Positions 26,170-34,960 are shown, numbered from the stretch's first letter. The stretch: DNA of 35,000 nt from Prorocentrum cordatum (GCA_963575745.1 CAUYUJ010021059.1:1160015-1195014); one strand, 5' to 3'. Made by a program: numbers and translations. The notes: generated from the sequence alone by a model not told the origin.

Positions 26170-26352
26170 GGTGGTTCTGGGAGTCCGAACACAGTGTAAT
26201 TTTCTAAGGAACGTAGCCCTGGGGGCGCGGACACAACATGATTCACGAGGGAGCGCGGACGCCGCGTAATTTACAAGGGATCCTGGCCCTGGGAGGGCGG
26301 ATGCCGCGTAATTTACTAGGGGTCGTGGCCCTGGGAGTGCGGGGGCTGCGTA
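26170..26352 (+). repeat. E array 3 (short)
   Basis: Four to five 42-bp E monomers (CGCCGCGTAATTTACAAGGG, ATCCTGGCCCTGGGAG). The last one, GGGGGCTGCGTAATTTTTAC, fuses in the middle of a monomer to the C array (ACGTGTCCAGGCC). Confidence 0.88.
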
Positions 26353-28150
26353 ATTTTTACGTGTCCAGGCCACCCAGGGGGGTATCTAACATGGTTGTCC
26401 CGAGCCAGGACCACGTGTTTTAACTTGTCCAGGCCGCCCAGGGGTGTATCTAACATGGTTGCTCAGAGCTGGATCCCAGTGGTTTTACATGTCCAGGCCA
26501 CCCAGTGGGGTATCTAACATGATTGTCCCGAACTGGAACCACATGTTTTTACATGTCCAGGCCGCCCAGGGTAGTACCTAACATGATTGTCCCGAGCTGG
26601 CACCGCGTGTTTTTACGTGTCCAGACCACCCAGGGGTGTATATAACAGAGCTGTCCCGGGCAAGGACCTCGTGTTTAACGTGTCCAAGCCACGCAGGGGT
26701 GTATCTAACATGGTTGCCCAGAGCTGGTCCCGCGTGTGCTTACGTGTCCAGGCCACCCAGTGGGAGACCTAACATGACTGTCCCGAATTGGAGCCGCGGG
26801 TTTTTACGTGTCCAGGCCGCCCAGGGTGGTATCTAACATGGTTGTCCCGAGCTGGCACCACGTGTTTTTACCTGTGCAGGCCACCCAGGGGATATCTAAC
26901 ATGGTTGTCCCGAGCCAGGACCACGTGTTTTAACTTGTCCAGGCCGCCCAGGGGTGTATCTAACATGGTTGCCCAGAGCTGGACCCCAATGATTTTACGT
27001 GTCCAGGCCACCCAGTGGGGTATCGAACATGATTGTCCCGAACTGGAACCACATGTTTCTACGTGTCCAGGCCGCCCAGGGTGGTATATAACATGATTGT
27101 CCCGAGCTGGCACCACGTGTTTTACGTGTCCAGACCACCCAGGGGTGTATCTAATAGAGTTGTCCCGAGCAAGGACCTCGTGTTTTAACGTGTCCAAACC
27201 ACACAGGGGTGTATCTAACATGGTTTCCCAGAGCTGGTCCCACGTGTGATTACGTGTCCAGGCCACCCAGTGGGAGACGTAACACGACCCGAATTGGAGC
27301 CGCGGGTGTTTACGTGTCCAGGCCGCCCAGGGTGGTATCTAACATGGTTGTCCCGAGCTGGCACCACGTGTTTTTACCTGTGCAGGCCACCCAGGGGATA
27401 TCTAACATGGTTGTCCCGAGCAAGGATCAGGTGTTTTAACGTGTCCAGGCCGCCCAGGGGTGTATCTGACATGGTTGCTCAGAGCTGGACCCCAATGTTT
27501 TAACGTGTCCAGGCCACCCAGTGGGGTATCTAACATGATTGTCCCGAACTGGAACCACATGTTTCTACGTGTCCAGACCACCCAGGGTGGTACCTAACAT
27601 GATTGTCTCGAGCTGGCACCACGTGTTTTTACGTGTCCAGGCCACCCAGGGGTGTATCTAACAGAGTTGTCCCGAGCAAGGACCTCGAGTTTTAACGTAT
27701 CCAGGCCGCCCGGGGTGTATCTAACATGGTTGCCCAGAGCTGGTCCCACGTGTGCTTACGTGTCCAGGCCACCCAGTGGGAGACCTAACATGACTGTCCC
27801 GAACTAGAACCGCTTGTTTTTACGTGTCCAGGCCGCCCAGGGTGGTATTTTACATGATTGTCCCGAGCTGGCACCACACGTTTTTACGTGTGCAGGTCAC
27901 CCAGGTGATATCAGACATGGTTGCCCCGAGCAAGGATCACGTGTTTTAACGTGTCCAGGCCACCCAGGGTTGTATCTAACATGGTTGCCCAACGTTGGTC
28001 CCACGTGTGTTTGCGTGTCCAGGCCACCCAGGGGGTATCTGACATGATTGTCCTGAATTGGAGCCGCGTGGTTTTACGTGTCCAGGCCGCCCAGGAGGGT
28101 ATTTATCATTGCGGAGCCAGGTGCTTTCACGTGTCCGGGCCACCTAGGGG
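26353..28150 (+). repeat. C array 2, with about 508-bp higher-order repeat
   Basis: About 28 monomers of 63-64 bp (TTTTTACGTGTCCAGGCC, CCCAGG, GTATCTAACATG, TTGTCCCGAGCTGG). Individual monomer variants recur in order. CAAGGACCTCG begins at 26661, 27170 and 27677; the AGTGGGAGAC variant and the CAGAGCTGGACCCCAATG variant recur at similar distances. That gives a higher-order unit of about 508 bp, or eight monomers, in about 3.5 copies. Translation changes frame at each monomer and is not coding-like. Confidence 0.94.
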
Positions 28151-28354
28151 GTAATTCTTTACGCTTCGCGTATCCCCACCAGCCCATCTCAAAACAGCAA
28201 CTCTTGCGAAGCATGCCGACAGTCGTGTTTTTCAGGCGTGTGTCCGCTTGCCCCCGCATATCTCCCCTGTTCCTCTTTCCTCCCGCCTCCTTGTACATCC
28301 TCCTTGTGGTGGGAGCGGGAGAAGGACGAGGCGGAGGAGGAGGGAGAGAAAGCG
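28151..28354. other. Non-repetitive spacer, no gene recognised
   Basis: Mixed sequence from GGTAATTCTTTACGCTTCGC into a short GGAGGA run near 28330. No gene or repeat unit recognised. Confidence 0.5.
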
Positions 28355-28750
28355 CTCCTCGTGGTTTGAGTCGTTCGGGGTTTCTCGTCCTGGTGTGAGT
28401 CGTTCGGGCCCTTCTTCCTGGTGTGAGTCGTTCGGGCTCTTCGTGGTGTGAGTCGTTCGGGCTCTTCGTCCTGGTGTGAGTCGTTCGGGCCTCGTGGTGT
28501 GAGTTCGGGGCTCCTGGTGTGAGTCGTTCGGGGTGGTGTGAGTCGTTCGGGCTCCTCGTGGTGTGAGTCGTTCGGGCGCCTCGTCCTGGTGTGAGTCGTT
28601 CGGGCCCCTCCTTCTGGTGTGAGTCGTTCGGGCTCTGAGTCGTTCGGGGTGTGAGTCGTTCGGGTGGTGTGAGTCGTTCGGGCTCTTCGTGGTGTGAGTC
28701 GTTCGGGCCCCTCGTCCTGGTGTGAGTCGTTCGGGCTCCTCGTGGCGTGA
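28355..28750 (+). repeat. Array L (GTGTGAGTCGTTCGGGC)
   Basis: About fifteen copies of GGTGTGAGTCGTTCGGG separated by variable 0-15 bp spacers such as CTCTTCGT, CCCTCGTCCT and CTCCTCGT. The core is far more conserved than the spacers. On the minus strand it gives repeated ARTTHTRTK- or PNDSH-like peptides, which I take as artefact. Confidence 0.95.
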
Positions 28751-29045
28751 GGCGTCTTGGGGGCCTCTTGGCGGCCCCAGGGGCTTCTAGGAGCGTCTTG
28801 GGTGCCTTGGGGGAGCCTCTTCGGGCCTCTTGGGAGCCTCTTGGAGGCCGTTTGGGGCGTCTTGGGGGCCTCTTGGCGGCCCAGGGGCTTCCAGGAGCGT
28901 CTTGGGTGCCTCGGGGGAGCCTCTTGGGGCCTCTTGGGGGCCTCTTGGGAGCATCTTGGGGGCCTCTTGGAGGCCTCTTGGGGGCTCTTGGAGGCCTCTT
29001 GGAGGCCTCTTGGAGGGGTCTGGGAGGAATCTTGGGGCCATCTGT
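28751..29045 (+). repeat. Array G, second locus
   Basis: CTTGGGGGCCTCTTGG words as in the 5.7-9.3 kb array, with a local duplication of about 110 bp (GGCCCCAGGGGCTTCTAGG at 28774 against GGCCCAGGGGCTTCCAGG at 28878). It begins immediately where array L ends. Confidence 0.93.
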
Positions 29046-29305
29046 CGGGCGATCGATCACAGATGGGGGGAGCACTTTTCTCCCTCCCCCCGTCGGGGCC
29101 AGAATCCTCGTGAGGGGTGTCGTTTTTTAGCCCTCCGAGGAGTCGAAAAAGACCCCTCCGGCGACCCGCGGAGGGACCTCTCCAGGCCCAGGGGGAGGGG
29201 GTAGGGGGAGGGGTAAACCCCTCCCCGAAGGGGAAGAAGGGGGTTGAGAACAGAGCGGGCTCTCTAAACCACTCACGCCCAAAGGGCTGGTGGGATTATC
29301 TACCA
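29046..29305. other. Non-repetitive spacer, no gene recognised
   Basis: G-rich mixed sequence (GGGGGAGGGGGTAGGGGGAG near 29190) with no recognised gene. CAGAATCCTCGTGAGGGG at 29100 recurs at 33262, so part of it is dispersed elsewhere in the window. Confidence 0.5.
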
Positions 29306-29430
29306 TGGGCTTCTCGGGGCCTTCCTGGGGGCCTGAAACGGACGTCTGACATGAAGATGTGTTGAGGATGTCTCGAGCGAACCACTTGTTTTCACTTCCA
29401 GTTCGCCCAGGCGGATGTCTAGCATGAGGT
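29306..29430 (+). repeat. Linker module V, copy 2
   Basis: GGGCTTCTCGGGGCCTTCCT, CTGAAACGGACGTCTGACAT, GATGTGTTGAGGATGTCTCG, AACCACTTGTTTTCAC and CAGGCGGATGTCTAGCATG. It has the same order as 17876-17998 and is again followed by an A array. Confidence 0.88.
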
Positions 29431-29713
29431 GGCACGTCCAGTGGCACGTTCCGTAACGCGTCCATTTTGGCACGTCCCGCGGTGCGTCCCCAAGGCGTCG
29501 CCTGGCGCGTCCCTTGGAACGTTCCGTGGCGCGTCCCGTGGCGAGCCCCCCTGGCACGTCGCGCGGCGCGTCCCGTGGCACGCCCATTGGCACGTTCCGT
29601 AGTGCGTCCCCTTGGCACGTCCCGCGGTGCGTCCCCATGGCACGTCCCCTGGCACGGAGCCTGGCGCGTCCCTTGGACGTTCCGCGGCGCGTCCTCCTAT
29701 CATGCCCCCCCTG
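29431..29713 (+). repeat. A array 4
   Basis: GGCACGTCC/GGCGCGTCC words of about 280 bp with one GTCCCCAAGGCGTCGCC variant. It ends TCCTCCTATCATGCCCCCC before U. Confidence 0.92.
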
Positions 29714-29916
29714 TCAATTAGCTCTGGAGCAGCTATTATGTGCTCAGGCAGTTCGGGCTTAAGATCCAGATCAGTTCGTTCAGGACTCGGATGCAAAGGA
29801 TGACTCGATCCACAACGCTATAGGGCACAATCGCGGCATGGCACATGGCAGTTCAGCACGGCGCAGCACAGCACAGCCCTCGGCACGGTACATCAAGATC
29901 GATACACTCAGCATTG
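29714..29916 (+). repeat. Module U, copy 4 (3' truncated)
   Basis: TCAATTAGCTCTGGAGCAGC to GATACACTCAGCATT, where it joins A array words (GGAACTTGGCACG). About 85 bp present in the other copies, including CATTTCTATATTCC, are missing. The truncation joins U directly to an A array. Confidence 0.9.
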
Positions 29917-30144
29917 GAACTTGGCACGTTCCCTGGCACGTTCCGTGGCGCGTCCCGTGGTGAGTCGCCTTGGCACGTCGCGCGGCGCGTCCCCTGGCGC
30001 GGCCCGTGGCACGTCCATCGGTACGTTCCGTAGCGCGTCCCCTTGGCACGTCCCGCGGTGCGTCCCCATGGCACGTCCCCTGGCACGGAGCCTGGTGCAT
30101 CCCTTAGGACGTTCCGCGGCGCGTCTTCCTGGCATGTCCCCCTG
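29917..30144 (+). repeat. A array 5
   Basis: GGCACGTTCC/GGCGCGTCCC words, about 225 bp, very close in word order to A array 3. It ends TCTTCCTGGCATGTCCCCC. Confidence 0.92.
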
Positions 30145-30429
30145 TCTAGATCTGGGGCAGCTATTATGTGCCCAGGCGGCTCGAGCTTAAGATCCAGATC
30201 AGTTCGGTCAGGACTCGGATGCAAAGGAGGACTCGATCCACAACGCTATAGGGCACAATCTCTGCATGGCACATCGCAATTCAGCACGGCGCAGCACAAC
30301 ACAGCCCTCGGCACGGTACATCAAGGTCGATACACTCAGCTTTGCATGTGCCCGTCGCCCAATCAGGTGTCTTTGAAGCGTTGCCATGCCTTACATTTCT
30401 ATATTCCTTTCCGGGTTCGTGGGTCGATC
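30145..30429 (+). repeat. Module U, copy 5
   Basis: Full length except for the first bases (TCTAGATCTGGGGCAGC), ending GGGTTCGTGGGTCGATC. It is followed by CTGTTTTTTTCTGGCAAGGG and module D. Confidence 0.92.
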
Positions 30430-30432
30430 CTG

Positions 30433-30815
30433 TTTTTTTCTGGCAAGGGCGCGGGCCCAGGGTTCTCCTTTCCTGGAAAGGGCTTAGGCCCAGGGTTCTC
30501 TTTTGGTGGTTTGTCTCCCCCGCCTCGACTTGAAGGAGGCCGGCGGAATTATTTTGGGATAAAAAACCAAGTGGGACGAGGGCCGACGGAATTATTTTTG
30601 AGGATGTCCCGAGCGAAACGCTTGTGTTTCAGAATTCGTTGAAGATGTCTCGAGCGAAACGCTTGATTTGTGTTATAGGTTGTTCGTCCCCTGGGGACCA
30701 GAATTCAGAGGATGTCTCCGGTGTGCTTGTTTTACGTCTGTTCTGCATTGGGGTATGCATCTTCGGGAACCGCTTTTCGTTCCCCCTTCTGTCTCCCAGG
30801 ACGCCCCAGGAGGCT
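30433..30815 (+). repeat. Module D, copy 4, with doubled head and lead
   Basis: The head is present twice (GGGCGCGGGCCCAGGGTTCT, then GGCTTAGGCCCAGGGTTCTC). It continues with CTTGAAGGAGGCCGGCGG, two GATGTC-CGAGCGAAACG motifs (about 30603 and 30643), CCTGGGGACCAGAATTC, the pyrimidine-rich lead and CCAGGAGGCTCGAGAAGCG. Confidence 0.88.
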
Positions 30816-30975
30816 CGAGAAGCGTGAAACCACATGGTTCCTAACGCCCCAGGGCGAGACAAGCGTGAAAACACATGGGTTCCTAACGCCCCAGGGCGGG
30901 AGAAGCGTGAAAACACATGGGTTCCTAACGCCCCAGGGCGGGACTAACACGAAAACGCATATGTTCCTAACGCGA
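30816..30975 (+). repeat. B array 5
   Basis: Three to four 42-bp monomers, GCGTGAAAACACATGGGTTC, CTAACGCCCCAGGGCGGGA. The last monomer stops at TATGTTCCTAACGCGAAAAA. Confidence 0.92.
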
Positions 30976-31054
30976 AAAAGGAGCTGGGATGGTGCAGCAA
31001 CCGTTGGACACTGGGAGGCAAAGTTGGACGGGCGCTGACAGGGAGTAGGGCCCC

Positions 31055-31262
31055 AGGAGAAGCAGGAGGAGTAGAAGGAGAAGGAGGAGGAGGAGGTGAA
31101 TGATGGTCCTGATGATGCTGATACTGACGCTGATGCTGATGCTGCTGCTTCTGCTGCTGCTGCTGATGGTGATGAGGAGGAGGAGGAGGACGAGGACGAG
31201 GACGAGGACGAGGAGGAACAGGAGGAGGAGGAGGAGGAGGAGGATGAGGAAAAGCGAGCGAA
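31055..31262. repeat. Compound AGG / GAT-GCT / GAG-GAC triplet tract
   Basis: AGA/AGG to about 31098, GAT/GCT to about 31165, then GAG/GAC to about 31255. It is the low-complexity first half of the long ORF at 31096-32319. Confidence 0.92.
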
Positions 31263-32319
31263 CGAGCGAGCGAGGGCGCGGGCAGAGGGCATGCCCGTGA
31301 GGGACGAGTGGCGGGGCGAGGAGAGGAAGAGCAGCCGAAGGGAGGACGAGCGAGCGACGGCAAGCGGCGATAGCGGCGGCGACAACGGAGACGGTGGCGG
31401 CGGCGGCGACCACGGTCGCGACTACGGCGGCGCCAGCAGGAGGCCTGGGCCCTCGGGCTGCGATCCAACCAGGCCCCGTCGTTCGGCGGGCTGGGCCCCT
31501 CTCCGCCGCCGCCGCCGTGGGGAGGGGGGACAGGATGGAGGAAGAAGGGAGAAGCTTCGAGAGTGGGGGAAGAGGATGGAGAAGGTAGGAGGAGGAGGAG
31601 GAGGAGGAGGAGGAGGAGGAGGAGGAGACACAGGGCGAGAAGCAGGAAGAGGACACTTCCATTTTTCTTCATCCCGCATCCCTCAGCTTCCTCCTCCCCC
31701 CACCCCATTCTCCTCCCTCATTGTCAGGGACAGGCGGCGGGCAGTCGCCAACGTGTTCCGACGTGGTTTTGCACCCAGTGTTCGCCGCTGGCTGTCCACC
31801 TCTGGGGTCCAGCTGCCACCGCAGCGAAATGTGGACCGCTTTCCATTCCTCCGTGCCCACCTAACCCCCCCCCCCGGAGGAGGAGGAAGAGGAGGAGGAG
31901 GAGGAGGAGGAGGAGGAGCGGGAAGAGTCGTTCTCCTCCACCTTCCCGTCTCCGCTCCTGTCGCGTCGGATTGTTTGAGGGTGTGTTCCTCGGATCGTGA
32001 CAGGCAATTGGCTCGGATCTTAAGCAGGGGCCATCAGTCTCGCAACGACTTCCGTGTCGACATGCCAACTGTGATTTCGGAGGCTTCGAGTGCCTGGCTA
32101 GTTCCCAGAATGGGCCTGGAGCATCAGCCCGCCCTTGCACGGCCGCTTGCCGAGGGCTTGAGGCCGACGGCTCCCATCGGGATGAGGGGGGACTTGGCGA
32201 GGTGGTTGGCTCTGTTCGGCTTCCCAGATCGGGCTATGGCCGAGGCCCTCAGCGCCCGTGGTGTGGAGCGCATGAGCGGGGCGGCCCGAGTCGACCCTGA
32301 AATGGATTCGACTGGGTGA
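31096..32319 (+). CDS. Long ORF of uncertain status, 407 codons
   Basis: Open from a GTG at 31096; the first in-frame ATG I see is about 31291 (MPVRDEWRGEERKSS). The first 55 residues are Asp/Ala/Glu repeats. The middle has Gly tracts from two GGA repeats (31585-31630, 31880-31918). The last 125 residues look like ordinary protein: NDFRVDMPTVISEASSAWLV, then PTAPIGMRGDLARWLALFG and DRAMAEALSARGVERMSG, ending DSTG and TGA. Competing ORFs exist on the minus strand (32098-32598, 32124-32465) and in another plus frame (31563-32000, with TWFCTQC). If any part is coding, it is the segment from about 31940 to 32319. No family is recognised; an old mobile-element protein is possible but not shown. 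Confidence 0.25.
   Translation: MNDGPDDADTDADADAAASAAAADGDEEEEEDEDEDEDEEEQEEEEEEEDEEKRANERARARAEGMPVRDEWRGEERKSSRREDERATASGDSGGDNGDGGGGGDHGRDYGGASRRPGPSGCDPTRPRRSAGWAPLRRRRRGEGGQDGGRREKLREWGKRMEKVGGGGGGGGGGGGGDTGREAGRGHFHFSSSRIPQLPPPPTPFSSLIVRDRRRAVANVFRRGFAPSVRRWLSTSGVQLPPQRNVDRFPFLRAHLTPPPGGGGRGGGGGGGGGAGRVVLLHLPVSAPVASDCLRVCSSDRDRQLARILSRGHQSRNDFRVDMPTVISEASSAWLVPRMGLEHQPALARPLAEGLRPTAPIGMRGDLARWLALFGFPDRAMAEALSARGVERMSGAARVDPEMDSTG
31585..31632. repeat. GGA polypurine tract
   Basis: About 45 bp of (GGA)n inside the long ORF. A similar tract lies at 31879-31918. Confidence 0.94.
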
Positions 32320-32594
32320 TAACCTCGGCCTGCCTGAGGGGCGGCCTTGGCCCCTGGCGGCGACCTCTTCGCGGCCGATGGGCACCCTTGATTTGATGCA
32401 TGCTGGAATGAGATACCTTCCGCAGCGGGTGCCGGACTCCTTCTTCCCCCCCGACTGCCGTCCAAGGAGGAGGCAGAGGATGAGGAGGTCTGAACACCGT
32501 TTGCTTTTTAGGGGTCTGCTGGGAGCCCCTCGTGGCCCTTGCTGGACGCAGCTGGAAAGCTGACCAGGTTGGTGTCTGGGAGGGGTCGTGGGCC

Positions 32595-33188
32595 TCACCT
32601 TGAGCTAGAAAGCGTGGCCCGACCTGCGGTCAGATACCTTCGCTTCACGTCTCGCGCCGCCAGTCCTGGCCCACCGCGCTTCGGCGTGACACGCTGACCA
32701 CGTCCCCGTCCCCAACTGAACGCCAAAAGCCTTGCGGAGCGGAGCAACACGCTATCAGCTCGGCATCGCGTGTCGCTGGGGCCGCCGCCGCGTAACGCTA
32801 AGCAGAAGGTCCTGACCAAACGCCCCTGGGCGCCGAGCAGAAGCGACGGCGGGCGCCACTCCTTGCGGTCTGGGGCCCGTATGGACGCAGTCCTCGGGCA
32901 CTGCTGGTGGCATCGACCTGAGGCGAAAGCCCGGTCCAGTGGGGTTGAGGCCTCGAGGGCTCCACAGTCTCGCGCTGCGGGCAGAAGCAGTGGCGCGGAG
33001 GTCTGGGGAAGAGGAGGGGGGAGGGTGTCTTTTCCCAGACATTGGTCCGATGATGATATTTTCATGTAACTATGTCCCGGGTCACCAGCGGATTCCCGCT
33101 GGATAGGGAACTCGGTGAAGTCAGATGCTCGGTTGGAAAAGAAGTTTCGCGCTTGTCCCCTCGAGCACACTTCGCCCCAATATCCCAT
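32595..33188 (-). CDS. Unrecognised minus-strand ORF, 197 codons
   Basis: It opens at an ATG at 33188 (MGYWGEVCSRGQARNFFSNR, then EFPIQRESAGDPGHS and MKISSSDQCLGKD) and runs without low-complexity repeats to 32595. Residues are mixed, becoming Arg/Pro/Gly-rich in the last third. Plus-strand ORFs in the same interval are shorter (32770-33069). I recognise no domain. Length alone is weak evidence in DNA this GC-rich, but this is the longest ORF in the window that is not built on a visible repeat. Confidence 0.25.
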   Translation of the reverse strand: MGYWGEVCSRGQARNFFSNRASDFTEFPIQRESAGDPGHSYMKISSSDQCLGKDTLPPPLPQTSAPLLLPAARDCGALEASTPLDRAFASGRCHQQCPRTASIRAPDRKEWRPPSLLLGAQGRLVRTFCLALRGGGPSDTRCRADSVLLRSARLLAFSWGRGRGQRVTPKRGGPGLAARDVKRRYLTAGRATLSSSR

Positions 33189-33189
33189 A

Positions 33190-33704
33190 TCGGGTCATCG
33201 ATAAGCAACAGGGCCCTCTGACCCTTCCCTTCCTATCAAAAAACAGGGCACATAGCGTTCTGTGCAGAATCCTCGTGAGGGGGGCCTTGAACTCGTTGTA
33301 AGGGAATTTACAAGAAATTATGGAACAATTGATTTCGCGTGCGCCCGCTCGAGGATGGTGCGACCCGCGCTCAAAAACTCCTGCACGAATCACGGAGGCC
33401 CCGGGAGGCCCAGGAAGCCCCTGGGTGCCCCTGGCTGCCCTGGGAGTGCGGGTTTATGACGGGCCAGCTCCCAAGCGGGGGCCCGTCGTCGTGTAAAGTT
33501 GACGCTCGCTGGCAAGCACCCAGTCCCAGGGGTGCCACTTGAAAGAACGGCACGGCCTTCCTTCTCTCACTTCGGTCGAAAGTTGTCGGCACCTTGACGA
33601 GGCGTTGCTGCTGCTGCGTGGTTGATCCCGCCGCGTTGCAATGGGAGCAAAAAAAAGAGCGGATCTAATCTAGCGGAGAAGACTCACAGAGCAAGAAGGT
33701 TCGC
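33190..33704. other. Mixed sequence with short dispersed repeats, no gene recognised
   Basis: CAGAATCCTCGTGAGGGG at 33262 repeats 29100. GTGCGCCCGCTCGAGGATGG at 33339 repeats 18977. CCCCTGGCTGCCCTGGGAG near 33427 resembles the joins into E arrays. GTTGCTGCTGCTGCG at about 33605 is a short CTG run. ORFs are short with no convincing start. Confidence 0.5.
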
Positions 33705-34095
33705 CCCCTGGTGCGTGCCCTGCCGTGACACGTCCCCTGGCGCCGCCTGGCGCGTCCCTGTACACGTCCCCTGGCTTGCGCCTCCCTCGGTACGTCTGCG
33801 GCTCGTCCCCTGACACCTTTCGTGGCGCATCCCATGGCACGCTCCTTGGCACGTACCCTGGCGTTTCCTGGCACTTCCCGTGGCACGTCCCCTGGCGCGT
33901 CCACTGCCACGTCCATTCCTTGGAACGTCCACAAGCGCGTCCCATGGCACGCTCCCTGGCGCGTTCCCTGGCTCGTGCTTCAGCGCTTCCTCTGCCTGGT
34001 CCGAGGCGTGTCCTTTGTCGCGTCCCTTGCCACGTCCCCTGGCGCGTCCGTCGGCGCGCGCCCCGGCGTGATGTCCCCTGGCACGCCCCCCTGCC
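33705..34095 (+). repeat. A array 6 (longest, not followed by U)
   Basis: About 390 bp of GGCACGTCCC/GGCGCGTCC words, more diverged than arrays 1-5. It ends GATGTCCCCTGGCACGCCCC followed by unrelated sequence, so this A array lacks a U module. Confidence 0.9.
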
Positions 34096-34450
34096 GCTGT
34101 TGTGGAAAGTAACGACCATCAACGGAAGGCGCGCAATGATCGCCAACACTTCGCCCCAGTCGCGCATGGCGACGCGCGTCGCCCCCATAGGGCCGGCGCG
34201 GTCGCCTCGCACGCTGCGCCTCGTTGCCCCCGCGCGTCGAAAACCTGGCTGCCAGAGCGGCCAGCGGCAGTCCGAGGGGGCAGCCCGCCGCGAGCGCGCG
34301 CCGCCCTCCCTCCCTCCAGGGAAGCGCGCGCCCCCCCTCCCCCCAAGAAGCAAAGCTGACCGGGACGAGCGGCGACGAGGGGCCTGTATTCAGCTTTGCA
34401 TTCCAGGAGGGGAGGGGGGAGGATGCAGGACGCATGGGCGTCGCCCGAAT
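34096..34450. other. GC-rich segment, no gene recognised
   Basis: Between the A array and the GAT tract. A plus frame (33725-34846) is open throughout: VTTINGRRAMIANTSPQS, CIQLCIPGGEGGGC, then poly-Asp. Minus frames are open as well. No motif recognised. Confidence 0.45.
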
Positions 34451-34454
34451 GTGG

Positions 34455-34462
34455 ATGATGCC

Positions 34463-34535
<73 letters not shown>

Positions 34536-34596
34536 CTGATGCTGATGCTGATGCTGATGCTGATGATGCTGATGCTGATGATGATGATGATGATCC

Positions 34597-34628
<32 letters not shown>

Positions 34629-34675
34629 CTGATGATCCTGATGGTCCTGATGACGATGGCATTCACGATGAGACT
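34455..34675. repeat. Long (GAT)n tract with GCT/CCT variants
   Basis: About 220 bp of GAT with internal GATGCT blocks (34530-34580). It fades into GAT/CAT/CAC triplets to about 34790. In one plus frame it codes for poly-Asp followed by a His-rich end, in another poly-Met. The triplet origin makes this uninformative. Confidence 0.96.
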
Positions 34676-34799
34676 GGAGATACTGATGATGTTCATGATT
34701 ACCGCGATGTTCATGGTGATGCTGGTTGGGGCGATGATGATGAGCATCATCATCATGAGCACCACCACCACCATGAACATGGTCGTTATTTTGAACAAC

Positions 34800-34852
34800 A
34801 CACCAATGGCACACTCCTTGGCACGCCCCGTGGCGCGTCCCCCTAGCACGTC
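34800..34852 (+). repeat. A array 7 (fragment)
   Basis: CAATGGCACACTCCTTGGCA, CGCCCCGTGGCGCGTCC, ending CCCTAGCACGTC. Four to five words only. Confidence 0.85.
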
Positions 34853-34869
34853 TTCGCAATGTGCAGAAA

Positions 34870-34960
34870 CGGCAGCGGCCCTGAGAGCGTAGGCGCAACG
34901 TAATCTGCTGAGGAACTCGGCCCTGGGGGGCGCAGACGCAGCACAATCCTGGCCCTGACA
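34870..34960 (+). repeat. E array 4 (fragment)
   Basis: Two diverged 42-bp E monomers: CAGCGGCCCTGAGAGCGTAG, GCGCAACGTAATCTGC, then GGCCCTGGGGGGCGCAGAC and GCAGCAC. The window ends soon after. Confidence 0.75.

Noticed and set aside
34455-34846. Poly-Asp, poly-Met and His-rich ORFs over the GAT tract as a metal-binding protein
   Set aside because: Directly produced by GAT/CAT/CAC triplets, with every frame open.
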